A stretch of DNA of 64,000 bases from J054 sp965223095 (lineage in GTDB: Bacteria; Pseudomonadota; Gammaproteobacteria; Steroidobacterales; GCA-2729495). Both the position numbers and the translations under genes were made by a program. The stretch spans positions 1,116,001-1,180,000 of the forward strand of contig OZ244979.1 in NCBI GenBank assembly GCA_965223095.1, read 5' to 3'. Positions 32,900 through 41,160 of the stretch are shown here, one piece after another. The notes below the pieces were generated by a model. It had not been told where the DNA came from and did no database searches. It was given only the letters and a program-made list of their open reading frames with translations. Numbering within the stretch: position 1 is the stretch's first letter; every line of letters starts with the position of its first letter.

Positions 32900-34000
32900 C
32901 TATTCCGCAATCTCGAACGAAATTTTATGAAGAATGCCGGGTGTTGCAACTGGTGATCCGTTTTCGAAACGAGGTGCGTAGCGAAATTTTTCGGCAGCGG
33001 CGATGGCTGCCGGAATGAAGTCATCCCCGCCTTCGGATTCCATCACTCTTGGGTCCTTGACGGTTCCCGTTTCGCTGATCTCGAATTCCACAATGACCCA
33101 GCCCGATCGCCGTTGGTTCACGGCGCTGGATGGATAATCGGGTACGCGTTTGAATAGAGGTACGGGTTGCTGGTCTTGCACAAATGGCGTCATTCGTCCA
33201 ATAGCTAGGCAATGCTTCGTTGCTTGGTCCGAGTCGTCAAGGTTTTCGAATACGTCGACAAGAAAGGCGTGGGTCGATAACTCAATTTGACTTGACGGTG
33301 CGTCGGGGTTCTCGAAAGTGCCCAATGCCTCCAGAAAATGATCTCTCGCGGTAGCGTATTTTCGTGTGGATAGGGCAAATTTTCCCAGATGGAATGCGGC
33401 GAATCCGGTTTCTGGGTTTTCGGTGCCCAACAGCTGGCTAAGCATTTCATAGCCTTTTACCAGGAAGCGCTTTGCTTCAAGTGACTGTGAGAGATTAGCC
33501 AATTTAACGCCGTATTTGACGTTAGCACGAGCAAGCTGAATCGAATTTTTGCCATGATGATGAGCTAGAATGGATAGGGCGCGGGTATATTGTCGCCGCT
33601 GGGATCTGCTGTCGTATAGTTTCGCGCGTGAATCACCATAGGCCGTTAGTACCTCAACCATTTCCAGAGCCTTAGCGCCGTAGATTTTTTCGTATCGCTG
33701 CTTGGCCAGTCGCAGAATTTCTTGCGCTTTCGCAGTGTCGCCGACATCAAGCAAACTCATGCCATAGTTTAGGGTCAGCGCGCCAGTGTTCTTGTGATCG
33801 GTCCCGTAGAGTTCTTCTCCAAGCTCTAACGCGCGGCGGGCATGCGGTAGCGCGAGTTTATATTTCTCTTGCTCGATCAGCGTTTGATAAGCCGAGTAGC
33901 TTTCCTTGAATGCAGTAACAGTCTCGGAGCCCTGCGCCAAGGCTACTCCGGCAAACAACCAGAAAGCTAGGCTTAATGCGTAGCGGCAGAACGAAAACAT
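32900..34000 (-). CDS. Periplasmic TPR protein with a TonB-like C-terminal domain
   Basis: From ATG 34000 the protein has 366 residues, with a signal peptide (LSLAFWLFAGVALAQ) and no further membrane helix. Residues about 30-260 are tetratricopeptide-like helical repeats (YKLALPHARRALELGEELYG, AKAQEILRLAKQRYEKIYG, YATARDHFLEALGTFE). The last 80 residues form a TonB_C domain (VPDYPSSAVNQRRSGWVIVEFEI, AAIAAAEKFRYAPRFENG). Lacking a membrane anchor, it is unlikely to be a classical energy transducer; TPR-TonB_C proteins are common in this phylum but of unknown role. The frame extends upstream to 34045 but the signal peptide fits 34000. Confidence 0.75.
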   Translation of the reverse strand: MFSFCRYALSLAFWLFAGVALAQGSETVTAFKESYSAYQTLIEQEKYKLALPHARRALELGEELYGTDHKNTGALTLNYGMSLLDVGDTAKAQEILRLAKQRYEKIYGAKALEMVEVLTAYGDSRAKLYDSRSQRRQYTRALSILAHHHGKNSIQLARANVKYGVKLANLSQSLEAKRFLVKGYEMLSQLLGTENPETGFAAFHLGKFALSTRKYATARDHFLEALGTFENPDAPSSQIELSTHAFLVDVFENLDDSDQATKHCLAIGRMTPFVQDQQPVPLFKRVPDYPSSAVNQRRSGWVIVEFEISETGTVKDPRVMESEGGDDFIPAAIAAAEKFRYAPRFENGSPVATPGILHKISFEIAE

Positions 34001-34418
34001 CAGGTGACTTCGTCGCAGGGTACGGGCAGGCTTAAATTCGGGCACATCGATCCTGATTAGAATTTTTATATCCTTGTTTTATATACCAAAATAGGTTCTG
34101 CGTGCAAAAGCGGGCCGGCCCGTTGTTAGGCACTGGGGTGCGATGAGCTATCGGGGTCGGCAACTATCGGGACATATAACATAACTCTGCCCATAACCAA
34201 GGTGATTAGGCAAGAAACGCGCGGCGTCTAAGGTGGTTGTCCAATTAAGTCGTCCCCGCGCCTAAGACGGCCGTCCAAATTAATCGAAGCGAACACGCTC
34301 AAAGAAATGAGTTAGCGGGGTTAGTGATTGCAGGGAACCAAGACTCAGTTAGCGTGGGAAAATCTTGGCCGCAAAAGTGCTGTTTGTATATACCTCAATA
34401 GCCTGAGCCAAAACCCAC
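34001..34418. other. Gene-poor gap with two copies of a dispersed repeat
   Basis: No open frame with recognisable product is present. The stretch is AT-richer than its surroundings at 34060-34100 and holds two repeat copies in tandem at 34223-34289. The promoter of the TPR/TonB_C gene probably lies at its left end. Confidence 0.5.
34223..34289. repeat. Two tandem copies of a short dispersed repeat
   Basis: Copy one (34223-34252) has GTCTAAGGTGGTTGTCC then AATTAAGTCG; copy two (34258-34289) has GCCTAAGACGGCCGTCC then AAATTAATCG. They are about 35 bases apart in the same orientation as the copy at 31757. They could be ends of a decayed mobile element, but no transposase is nearby. Confidence 0.6.
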
Positions 34419-35408
34419 TCAGTAGCTAAATACCCATATTTGTTGCTGTTTCTCGGTAAATGGCTTGCCCCGTTTGCCGTCCCGCTGATCAATTCGGGTC
34501 GTAATTTCCTTTACGATCTCCATGCGATGAGGAACTAGGGTATCTGGCTCTGTTACCAAGCTCGTTGTGGTCACAAGATTGTATTCGCCAAATATCACTC
34601 GCTGCCTGACGCCCGCTGCCTGGCTGAGTTTGGTATTGAGATCCGACAAGATTTGCATGAGTTCTTCCCGGTTTGGGATCGTCACTGTCCTAGTTGCTAC
34701 ACATTGTTTTGCGGGAGATCCGGGGCACGGTCCTGGCTTGCTAATTGAAATCTCTGATTTGTAGTTGAGCAGTGGATTGCCGGGTATCGGCAAGGCAGAC
34801 TCAGTTTCATAGGCATATAGTGCCTCTGGCTCGTAAGTCCGAGGTATCCAGCTAGAAACCATGGCTTCCCAATTGAGCAGAGCGGCGCTTGCATAGTTTT
34901 CTTTCGAAAAAATCTGCTCAAATAAATCACCCATCCCGCCCGGCAAATGAGCTAGCTCCTCCACTACTGATAACAAATTCTTGCTGAGTCCATCGAAATC
35001 ACTGGCCCGCAAGAATTCTCCGGCTGAGCTAACGGTCAGAGTCGGTGCGCCGATTTGAAATAGGGCTTGTAACGCAATTACGGGCTTTGCTTGCGCACCA
35101 GCAGTTAGTGTGGGTTGACCAATTAGGCTGTGAGTGATTTTTCTATTTCCGTTCGCTAGATCCTCGGCCATCAGTCGCCAGCTAGCTTCTGCGCGCAGTG
35201 CCGTATCAACGCCACCCCGCTCGGAGTATCGAGAACTGGATATGTCAAGCTTAGCCGCTAGCCTTTTTGGCCAATCGAATTGGAACGAAATTGCCGATTC
35301 ATTTCCCAAGGGTGCTTGGGTTGTGGTGCATCCAGTGAGCAATAGCAGGATGACTGCCGCCGAGAGAAATAGTGAACCGCAATTAGTCACGGGTTCATGC
35401 TGATTCAT
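34419..35408 (-). CDS. Lipoprotein of unknown function
   Basis: From ATG 35408 the product has 329 residues, with a signal peptide and lipobox AVILLLLTGC (Cys about 27). The mature part is mixed alpha/beta. Two cysteines sit in the segment PGPCPGSPAKQCVATRTV near residue 235 and could form a disulphide. No family was recognised. A start at 35423 or further upstream is possible but would lengthen the stretch before the signal peptide. It is 86 bases downstream of the DUF1838 gene and may share its transcript. Confidence 0.65.
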   Translation of the reverse strand: MNQHEPVTNCGSLFLSAAVILLLLTGCTTTQAPLGNESAISFQFDWPKRLAAKLDISSSRYSERGGVDTALRAEASWRLMAEDLANGNRKITHSLIGQPTLTAGAQAKPVIALQALFQIGAPTLTVSSAGEFLRASDFDGLSKNLLSVVEELAHLPGGMGDLFEQIFSKENYASAALLNWEAMVSSWIPRTYEPEALYAYETESALPIPGNPLLNYKSEISISKPGPCPGSPAKQCVATRTVTIPNREELMQILSDLNTKLSQAAGVRQRVIFGEYNLVTTTSLVTEPDTLVPHRMEIVKEITTRIDQRDGKRGKPFTEKQQQIWVFSY

Positions 35409-35493
35409 GTGCTCGGCTCTCATTTTCTGCTTAGTATATTCTTGTTTCGAAACCATGGTGATGGATGACAGCCGTAATATTAAGAGCCGTCCG

Positions 35494-36357
35494 TCAACTG
35501 GGTGGCGTCGTCTCGGATACAAAACCCTGCCAGTTTTCTATGTCGAGAATTTCAGGCGTTTGTTTCTCGAATTGCGCCAGTACACCGGGTGGCAAGTCAT
35601 CGAGACCCATCACCTTGCTACCGTAACCCCGCACAACGGTGCCGCCCGGGTGATCGCCCATTTCCATCCATGGCAACCACTCTGTCTTATTCTGTAGCTG
35701 CGCATGTACCGGCGCAGAGGGTAGGTCCGGGTTTTGCATGTCCGCTAAGGTGGCCGAGTAGGTCATGAACGAATTTGTGTAGCGGGTTTTCTTGGGGTCC
35801 GTAAAACTGGGTCCTGACTCAATGGATTGCGTGGCAAGAAAAACGCGGCCGCCGATGACTTCCAGTGGCAAGGGATTAGGGTTGTAGCCCATCACGATGT
35901 ACTTATCTTTGTCGTAGCCACGCGGTACCGGTCCAAGGCGAAAATTGTGCACGGGTGTCGTTTTTCCGGTTACCGGGTGTTTAAATGTTTCCATGACCTC
36001 ATAGCTGTCGATGGCCGTGTAGTAACCCGCTTCGTATTTAATCATTTGAAAACTGTTGTTGCCTTTCGGTTCCCAGTTGTCGATGAGTAGGTTGTTCAGG
36101 GTATACAGGGGCACGAAATTGCCTTCATTGAGGTCAGCGTAAACGTTCAGTCGATAAAACGAAACCACGCTTTCCTTAGCGAGGCTGCCCACCAATTTGA
36201 CATGGGCTCTCAGCGCTTCGACAGGATTGGCAAAGTCGGGTACCAACGAGCGTTGCGCTGCTGCGGTCGCAACGCCAGACAGGGTTGTATACAGCGCCGC
36301 GCCGGCTGCACCGAGGAGTAGTTCGCGGCGGGTGGAAGGGTGATCGGCGAGTGACAT
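35494..36357 (-). CDS. DUF1838-family exported protein
   Basis: The product has 287 residues from ATG 36357. A twin-arginine signal (STRRELLLGAAGAALY) points to Tat export of a folded protein. The mature part has NVYADLNEGNFVPLYTLNNLLIDNW, VHNFRLGPVPRGYD, and DHPGGTVVRGYGSKVMG, which fit the DUF1838 family. The family is common in Proteobacteria that degrade unusual organic compounds; function is not established. The neighbours on the same strand are lipoproteins. A start at 36399 would add 14 residues before the Tat motif. Confidence 0.75.
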   Translation of the reverse strand: MSLADHPSTRRELLLGAAGAALYTTLSGVATAAAQRSLVPDFANPVEALRAHVKLVGSLAKESVVSFYRLNVYADLNEGNFVPLYTLNNLLIDNWEPKGNNSFQMIKYEAGYYTAIDSYEVMETFKHPVTGKTTPVHNFRLGPVPRGYDKDKYIVMGYNPNPLPLEVIGGRVFLATQSIESGPSFTDPKKTRYTNSFMTYSATLADMQNPDLPSAPVHAQLQNKTEWLPWMEMGDHPGGTVVRGYGSKVMGLDDLPPGVLAQFEKQTPEILDIENWQGFVSETTPPS

Positions 36358-36408
36358 TGGCAAATCTCTGGCTATTAAAGGATAGTAGGCCCAATTCAAT
36401 AGTTATGA

Positions 36409-37395
36409 TCACTGTCCCCCGAATATTAATTTCAGGACAGCTCTGGTCCACGCAGCACCCGTTTTCTTGACGCCGTCTAATTTCGCTTCGATGTCATCGG
36501 TCAAATATTTCATGGCGGCGTCGTTCCCACGTAGCCCAAGATCGCCTAGCGACTTCACGGCCATTGCTCGATCTTGCCAGGGGCCGTCGCCCTCAAAAAT
36601 CGAAACAAGTAGATCTACCTGATCTCCTGCGCCTAAGGTCCCCAACGATGAGATCGCGGCCAGGCGGACATATTCATCCTCATTATTGGTCAGATTGACG
36701 AGCGAGTTAAGGGCTTTGGGGTTGTTCGAGAATCCAAGCTGGTAAACGTTCAAGTAGGACAAATTTCCGTCAGCTTGCGAATCAATTTTTGAAAGTAATT
36801 CGTCTATTGCCTGGTCAGGCAAGGATTGGTCATAGAGGAGCCCATTTAGTTTCGCCGAAAATTCTCCGACCAGAATTTCCAATGGTTGATTAAGCGTCGG
36901 CTCCACAATTTCATCGAAAGTCCAGACTGGTACTTTGCCTCGCTTAACGAAAACCACTATTCGTTCACTTTTTCCTTCGACGTCGACATCGGCAGCCAAT
37001 AAAGAAGTGGTCGTAAATGGCGCAAATCCGTTCGAACGGTAATTCCGCATTTCGAAATCGGTGATCGCTATTTTTGTATCGCTGGAATTGCTAGCGTTGA
37101 CATTAATCCCCCGCGCCTGTAATTCATCCAAGGTGAATTTTTCCAAAAAATCCACCGGCTGCAGTGGGCTGCCGTCAAAGGTCAGACCCATTGGTAGCAC
37201 ACCGTAGGAAAAATCCATGTCGGCATTTTCCCTGGCATCGACGAAACTTAGGTTGGATGTTACTGGTTGAGACGGTTGCTGATACCGATAGCTAGATTGT
37301 TCCGGCGCATCTACCGTATAGACTTTTGGTGCGCATCCGGCAGCAATCATTGTAAATACCATGAACGCTGAGAGTCTTTTTAAAGCCTTAATCAT
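36409..37395 (-). CDS. HEAT-repeat lipoprotein of unknown function
   Basis: The product has 328 residues with a lipobox signal (VFTMIAAGC, Cys about 21). Residues about 45-200 form an alpha/beta part (DTKIAITDFEMRNYRSNGF, SERIVVFVKRGKVPVWTFDEIV) resembling outer-membrane assembly-type lipoproteins, and residues about 215-300 form HEAT-like repeats (KALNSLVNLTNNEDEYVRLAAISSL, DRAMAVKSLGDLGLRGND). No precise family was recognised. The gene follows another lipoprotein gene by 41 bases, suggesting that the two work together at the outer membrane. Confidence 0.65.
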   Translation of the reverse strand: MIKALKRLSAFMVFTMIAAGCAPKVYTVDAPEQSSYRYQQPSQPVTSNLSFVDARENADMDFSYGVLPMGLTFDGSPLQPVDFLEKFTLDELQARGINVNASNSSDTKIAITDFEMRNYRSNGFAPFTTTSLLAADVDVEGKSERIVVFVKRGKVPVWTFDEIVEPTLNQPLEILVGEFSAKLNGLLYDQSLPDQAIDELLSKIDSQADGNLSYLNVYQLGFSNNPKALNSLVNLTNNEDEYVRLAAISSLGTLGAGDQVDLLVSIFEGDGPWQDRAMAVKSLGDLGLRGNDAAMKYLTDDIEAKLDGVKKTGAAWTRAVLKLIFGGQ

Positions 37396-37436
37396 GTGTA
37401 TTGCTCTCCATAGAGCTAAGAAATTTTCAAAATAAA

Positions 37437-37982
37437 TTAAGTTTCACTATTTTCTGCAATAGCGTTTGCTATCTGTTGTGCGATTCTAGAGATGAGAGAA
37501 GACAAACTGCTGCCGCCCGCAGCTTGAACATGCGGTCGCTTTAGCCCAAATACCACGTCGTCAGAGCTGGTCGAGTAAATCCGAATAGAGTTGACGGTTA
37601 AATTGTCAACAGAGAAGGAGAGTGTAGCTGTATCTTGGAATTCACCAAGAACGACAATCATTGCATAGTCGGCTTCGATAGACCTAGCTTGATTAATGGC
37701 CAAAGCCGTAGCGGACGGTGCCACAGCTAAATTGTCGTCAAGGTCTGCAGATGTCTTAACGGTAAGACTTGTTTTTTCTTCGATTTTCTCAATCAATTTT
37801 TCTTGTAACAACTCACTGCTTTGTTGGCTTGCTTCTTGTGCGCTGCCTCCTTGGGTGGCACCTTTCGGCGGCGCAAGGTATATCACGCTATTAGGTTTTA
37901 ACCCGGTTGATTGAAACTCCATGCCGGGTAGGCAGCCAGTGAGGCTTATGCAAGCGGTAAACAATAAGATCAGCTGTCGCAT
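37437..37982 (-). CDS. Small lipoprotein, possibly DUF4823-like
   Basis: From ATG 37982 the product is 181 residues with a signal and lipobox (LFTACISLTGC). The mature part starts with a strand VIYLAPPKGA, has an Ala-rich helical part (ATALAINQARSIEADYAMIVVLGEF) and strands (NSIRIYSTSSDDVVF), then a helix SLSSLISRIAQQIANAIAE. The strand-helix layout resembles DUF4823-type lipoproteins, but I cannot confirm it. It is the first of four consecutive minus-strand genes for exported proteins (37.98-34.42 kb). Confidence 0.65.
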   Translation of the reverse strand: MRQLILLFTACISLTGCLPGMEFQSTGLKPNSVIYLAPPKGATQGGSAQEASQQSSELLQEKLIEKIEEKTSLTVKTSADLDDNLAVAPSATALAINQARSIEADYAMIVVLGEFQDTATLSFSVDNLTVNSIRIYSTSSDDVVFGLKRPHVQAAGGSSLSSLISRIAQQIANAIAENSET

Positions 37983-38115
37983 TGCATAAATTCCTTTATC
38001 AGTAAGTTGCAAATATGCGTCGGTTCAATTTTTGGCACCAATTGATACTAGTGGTTCTTTGGCTTAGGAGCAATTCCGTGCTTGAATTTCCGAGATCGGT
38101 TACTAGTTCGCCTCC

Positions 38116-38151
38116 GAAAAAAAACCGCCGCGACCTTTCGATCGCGGCGGC
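38116..38151 (-). terminator. Strong Rho-independent terminator
   Basis: On the minus strand CCGCCGCGATC, a GAAA loop, and GGTCGCGGCGG form an 11-bp GC-rich stem followed by eight T residues (A-run 38117-38124 on the plus strand). It lies 36 bases beyond the stop of the 12-TM membrane protein gene and ends that operon. Confidence 0.92.
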
Positions 38152-38186
38152 CTGCCATTTGAACTGATTAACGTCAGTGCTAAAAC

Positions 38187-39575
38187 TTACTCTTCAATAG
38201 GAACTCCCTCCCGGCTAACAGCCAAACGTTCGCCCCAACTCGCCAGCTTCAGCTTTGCCGCCACCCCGTGGCGTTCAATGAGTGAACCCAAGGCGATGGC
38301 CGATGCACCGATGGTGGCCAGCGATATCCAATTGGCTTCCACCACCAGCATCACAAACGGTTCGATGCCAAAGATGGCGGCGAAAATTAGTGTGGTGCTG
38401 CCGGCGAACATGCTGGTTTTGTGATCAAACCACTTACCGCAGAGCACCATGGCCAGGCCGACCAGTGCGGATGTGGCGGCTGTAAGCACCGAGGCCTCCA
38501 GGGCGACGCTGAGTATGAAGCCGGTGGCTAGCGCGAGGCTGATGGAATGGGCGGCAAACTTCGACACAACTAGGCTGGCGGAGCGGCGCAATACGTCGGC
38601 GGCCATGATCGAAAACACCACGGCAATGGCGGGTGCGCCGACGGCGATGTTGGTGCCATCAAATGAATTGATCAGTGCTACCGCGGTGCTTAGTGCGATG
38701 GGCACTGACAGTATGTCTAGGCAGTTGGCCAACATGGGTGATCGATCCGGATATAGCGATGCTTGGCGAAGGGCGAGGAACGCAGCTGCGCCGAGCATGG
38801 CCACCATTAGGCTGTCCACGGAATAGAAATACATGCTGCGAAAAAGCAGGATGCCCATGGGGATGAACAATGTCGCGAGGGCGAAGCGGCCTTCGTGTGT
38901 TTGCAGTGCCTTGTCGCGAGCACCCAGTGTGCGGGTAACCCACAGTCCGTACATGATGCTGGCCAAAGCGATGCTGCCTGCGGGCATGGATTCGCGCACG
39001 GGAATGAGCAGCAACAGATTGAGCGGCAGAAAATGTAGCGCCAGCGCTTTGGCCGAGTGCCTGGCCATGATGGCGAAGCAGAACAAGGCGGTAGGCACCA
39101 GGACGAAACAGGCGCCGGTGAGTGTTAACGCAATACTCGCGAGGCTGTCGATTTGCCAGGTGGCATAGCCCGGGTAGGTGGTGAGGGCGCCATCGAGTTG
39201 GAACACCGAATAAACCAGTGCACCAAGAATGGTGAAATTCACCGGAATGGAGATCAGCGCCAGGCCGAAGAAGACTCTGGCGCCCTTGGTTTCTTTTAGG
39301 CCGTGACTGAGTGCAAAGCCACCTGCTGTTAGTAGTGCGGTTTGCGCGAGCAATAGCAAGTAGCGGTTGATGTCATTGCCTTCGTTCCAGCCTTGTAGCA
39401 AAAACAGTGACATGGAGGCGATGACCACGCCGGCGCCAAAGACGCGCAAGGCTTCCGAAACACTCACCATGCCCTTAATCGATTGAATTAGGTTTTCGAT
39501 GGCGGCCTTGGGTGGTGAGCGTCGCGATGCGGTGCTCGGCGATGGGTATTTATATTCCAGGGTCACGGCGCTCAT
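38187..39575 (-). CDS. Polytopic membrane protein coupled to a PspA-like gene
   Basis: The 462-residue protein has a cytoplasmic N-terminus of about 45 residues, about twelve membrane helices between residues 45 and 430 (for example VFGAGVVIASMSLFLLQGW, LLAQTALLTAGGFALSHGL, VFFGLALISIPVNFTILGAL) and a short charged C-terminus. No transporter motif or enzyme signature was recognised. The ATG overlaps the stop of the upstream PspA-like gene by four bases (ATGA), so the two proteins are made together and probably act together. A terminator follows. Confidence 0.78.
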   Translation of the reverse strand: MSAVTLEYKYPSPSTASRRSPPKAAIENLIQSIKGMVSVSEALRVFGAGVVIASMSLFLLQGWNEGNDINRYLLLLAQTALLTAGGFALSHGLKETKGARVFFGLALISIPVNFTILGALVYSVFQLDGALTTYPGYATWQIDSLASIALTLTGACFVLVPTALFCFAIMARHSAKALALHFLPLNLLLLIPVRESMPAGSIALASIMYGLWVTRTLGARDKALQTHEGRFALATLFIPMGILLFRSMYFYSVDSLMVAMLGAAAFLALRQASLYPDRSPMLANCLDILSVPIALSTAVALINSFDGTNIAVGAPAIAVVFSIMAADVLRRSASLVVSKFAAHSISLALATGFILSVALEASVLTAATSALVGLAMVLCGKWFDHKTSMFAGSTTLIFAAIFGIEPFVMLVVEANWISLATIGASAIALGSLIERHGVAAKLKLASWGERLAVSREGVPIEE

Positions 39576-40228
39576 GACTGTTGCTCCTCATCGGCGCGTA
39601 ACAACTCGTCGAGCTCCGCTTTCAGTTCCGCGGCTTCTTCCTGCTCCATGAAACTGGCTTCTAAAGTGTCGGTGGAGCTGCAGGCGCCGAGTAGAACTTC
39701 GCTGGCGCCCAGGTTGATCTCCCAACGATCAAAAGTATCTTCAATATCGCTGGCCGAACTGCCTTGAATGTTGTGCATCACATGCATGGCCTCGGCAACG
39801 GATTGACGCGACCGCATGATGTTGCGTTGTTGGGTTACTTCCCCGATGCGCAACTCAATCTCTTTAACCTGCTCGCCGATGCGGCTTTCGAGTTCGTCGT
39901 GTTGCTGAATAGAGTCACGCAGGCCCGCCAGTCGGCTCTCGCATTCGCGGCGGCGGCGCAGACATTCCAGGGCCTTGGCTTCATCCTCGGCCGCGACGCT
40001 GCGCGCGCGGTCCGCCCAGTTTTTCGCGGCCGTTTCGAATTCACGATAGCGCTCCTTAAGGCTTTGGCCGTCTTTACGCACGCGCTGAAGACGCACCCGC
40101 GAACGGGCGGCGGCTCGCTGCGAGTCTTTTAAGGCGGCGTTGATGATGGCGTCGTGGTTTTCTACCCGGCTGACGGCCCGGTCCACGGACGAGGTGATGG
40201 TAGCGCTGACTCTTTTAAACAGGTTCAT
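39572..40228 (-). CDS. PspA/IM30-like coiled-coil protein
   Basis: The 218-residue product opens MNLFKRVSATITSSVDRAVSRVE, an amphipathic helix as in PspA proteins, and continues as nearly unbroken charged helix with heptad character (residues about 25-150), ending in an acidic segment (ELKAELDELLRADEE). PspA-family proteins form membrane-bound assemblies that protect the inner membrane under stress. No classical PspB/PspC genes are nearby; the partner here is the 12-TM protein. GGAGG seven bases ahead of ATG 40228 is a strong ribosome-binding site. PspA membership rests on the layout and the N-terminal helix. Confidence 0.75.
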   Translation of the reverse strand: MNLFKRVSATITSSVDRAVSRVENHDAIINAALKDSQRAAARSRVRLQRVRKDGQSLKERYREFETAAKNWADRARSVAAEDEAKALECLRRRRECESRLAGLRDSIQQHDELESRIGEQVKEIELRIGEVTQQRNIMRSRQSVAEAMHVMHNIQGSSASDIEDTFDRWEINLGASEVLLGACSSTDTLEASFMEQEEAAELKAELDELLRADEEQQS

Positions 40229-40323
40229 GACGATTCCTCCATGGGATCAATGTCGGGGAGGAGGCTAAGCACCAGGCCAATATAGAGCAACTTATTTCGA
40301 AAAAGTCAGCTATGGATAACCAT

Positions 40324-40344
40324 TAGTACAATAATATTGTACTA
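40324..40344. promoter_or_regulatory. Near-perfect palindrome, candidate operator
   Basis: Arms TAGTACAATA and TATTGTACTA are exact reverse complements around one base at 40334. It lies between the divergent PspA-like and XRE-type regulator genes, ending 10 bases ahead of the regulator ATG. TACTAT at its right edge could serve as a -10 box. An HTH dimer is the natural ligand, most simply the adjacent regulator acting on its own gene and the PspA-like operon. Confidence 0.7.
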
Positions 40345-40354
40345 TTTGGCCCAT

Positions 40355-41116
40355 ATGGCGACTTCAGCAAAAATCCTTGCGACGCTAAAACGCCAGTTGA
40401 AACAGCGCGGCATCACCTACCGTGAACTGGGCCAACGGCTCAAGCTCTCGGAGTCGGCCATTAAGCACATGTTTTCTGTGGGCAACTTTTCCTTGAAGCG
40501 GCTGGATGAGGTCTGCGAGGTATTGGAGCTGGACCTCGGCCAGCTAATCAGCTTGAGCGAGTCGCAGGAACCGCGCATCGAAGAGTTATCCGCCGAGTAT
40601 GAAGCAGAAATCGTCGCCGACGAGCGCTTGTTGTTGATGGCCTACTGTCTGATTAACTATTGGACCCTGCCGGAGATCTTGGCACGCTACGACATTCCAC
40701 GCGCCGATGCGTTTAAGTATTTGCGCCGCCTGGATCAAATGAAGATTATTGAAGTACTGCCCAGCGACCGGGTGCGTCTGCTCATCGCGAATAATTTTGC
40801 TTGGCGCCGCAACGGCGCCGTGGAGCGGTTTTTCAATCAGCGTGTGCAAACGGAGTTCTTTCGGCACAACTTTCGTTCCGATGGTGCGCTGCGTATTGTG
40901 CGTAACGGCATGTTGTCGAAGAAAGCCCAGCTGCAGTTGGGTGAGAAATTAAAGGCGCTGAGTGAACTGTTTGATCAAGCTACCTGGGAAGAGCGTAAGA
41001 TACCTGCGGAAGAACAATACGGTACCACCATGGTGTTGGCGATTCGGCAGTGGACGTTTGAAGGCTTTAAAGCTTTGGAAAGGCAGCCACGGGAAGGTGT
41101 GGCGCCCGGGTGTTAG
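40355..41116 (+). CDS. XRE-type helix-turn-helix regulator with a large C-terminal domain
   Basis: From ATG 40355 the protein has 253 residues. The N-terminal 60 residues are a Cro/C1-type HTH (GITYRELGQRLKLSESAIKHMFS, then LKRLDEVCEVLELDLGQLI). The C-terminal 180 residues are mostly helical (LMAYCLINYWTLPEILARYDI, FKYLRRLDQMKIIEVLPSDRVRLLI), resembling a second winged-helix part, with an unknown effector. A TTG at 40337 is in frame but lies inside the palindrome, so it is not a likely start. No clear ribosome-binding site precedes the ATG, so a very short leader is possible. It is divergent from the PspA-like operon. Confidence 0.82.
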   Translation: MATSAKILATLKRQLKQRGITYRELGQRLKLSESAIKHMFSVGNFSLKRLDEVCEVLELDLGQLISLSESQEPRIEELSAEYEAEIVADERLLLMAYCLINYWTLPEILARYDIPRADAFKYLRRLDQMKIIEVLPSDRVRLLIANNFAWRRNGAVERFFNQRVQTEFFRHNFRSDGALRIVRNGMLSKKAQLQLGEKLKALSELFDQATWEERKIPAEEQYGTTMVLAIRQWTFEGFKALERQPREGVAPGC

Positions 41117-41120
41117 ATGC

Positions 41121-41144
41121 TCGGAGCTCAACGCTCCTACTTGC
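41121..41144 (-). repeat. REP-like GTAG hairpin
   Basis: On the minus strand GTAGGAGC, a five-base loop, and GCTCCGA form a short hairpin behind a GTAG tetranucleotide, the general layout of REP elements in gammaproteobacteria. It sits between the convergent regulator and small periplasmic protein genes. Only one copy was noticed in the window. Confidence 0.4.
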
Positions 41145-41160
41145 AGTCGACGACGATCAA

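Noticed and set aside
40337..40354. TTG start for the XRE regulator
   Set aside because: The TTG lies within the palindromic operator candidate and adds six residues outside the HTH domain; ATG 40355 fits better.
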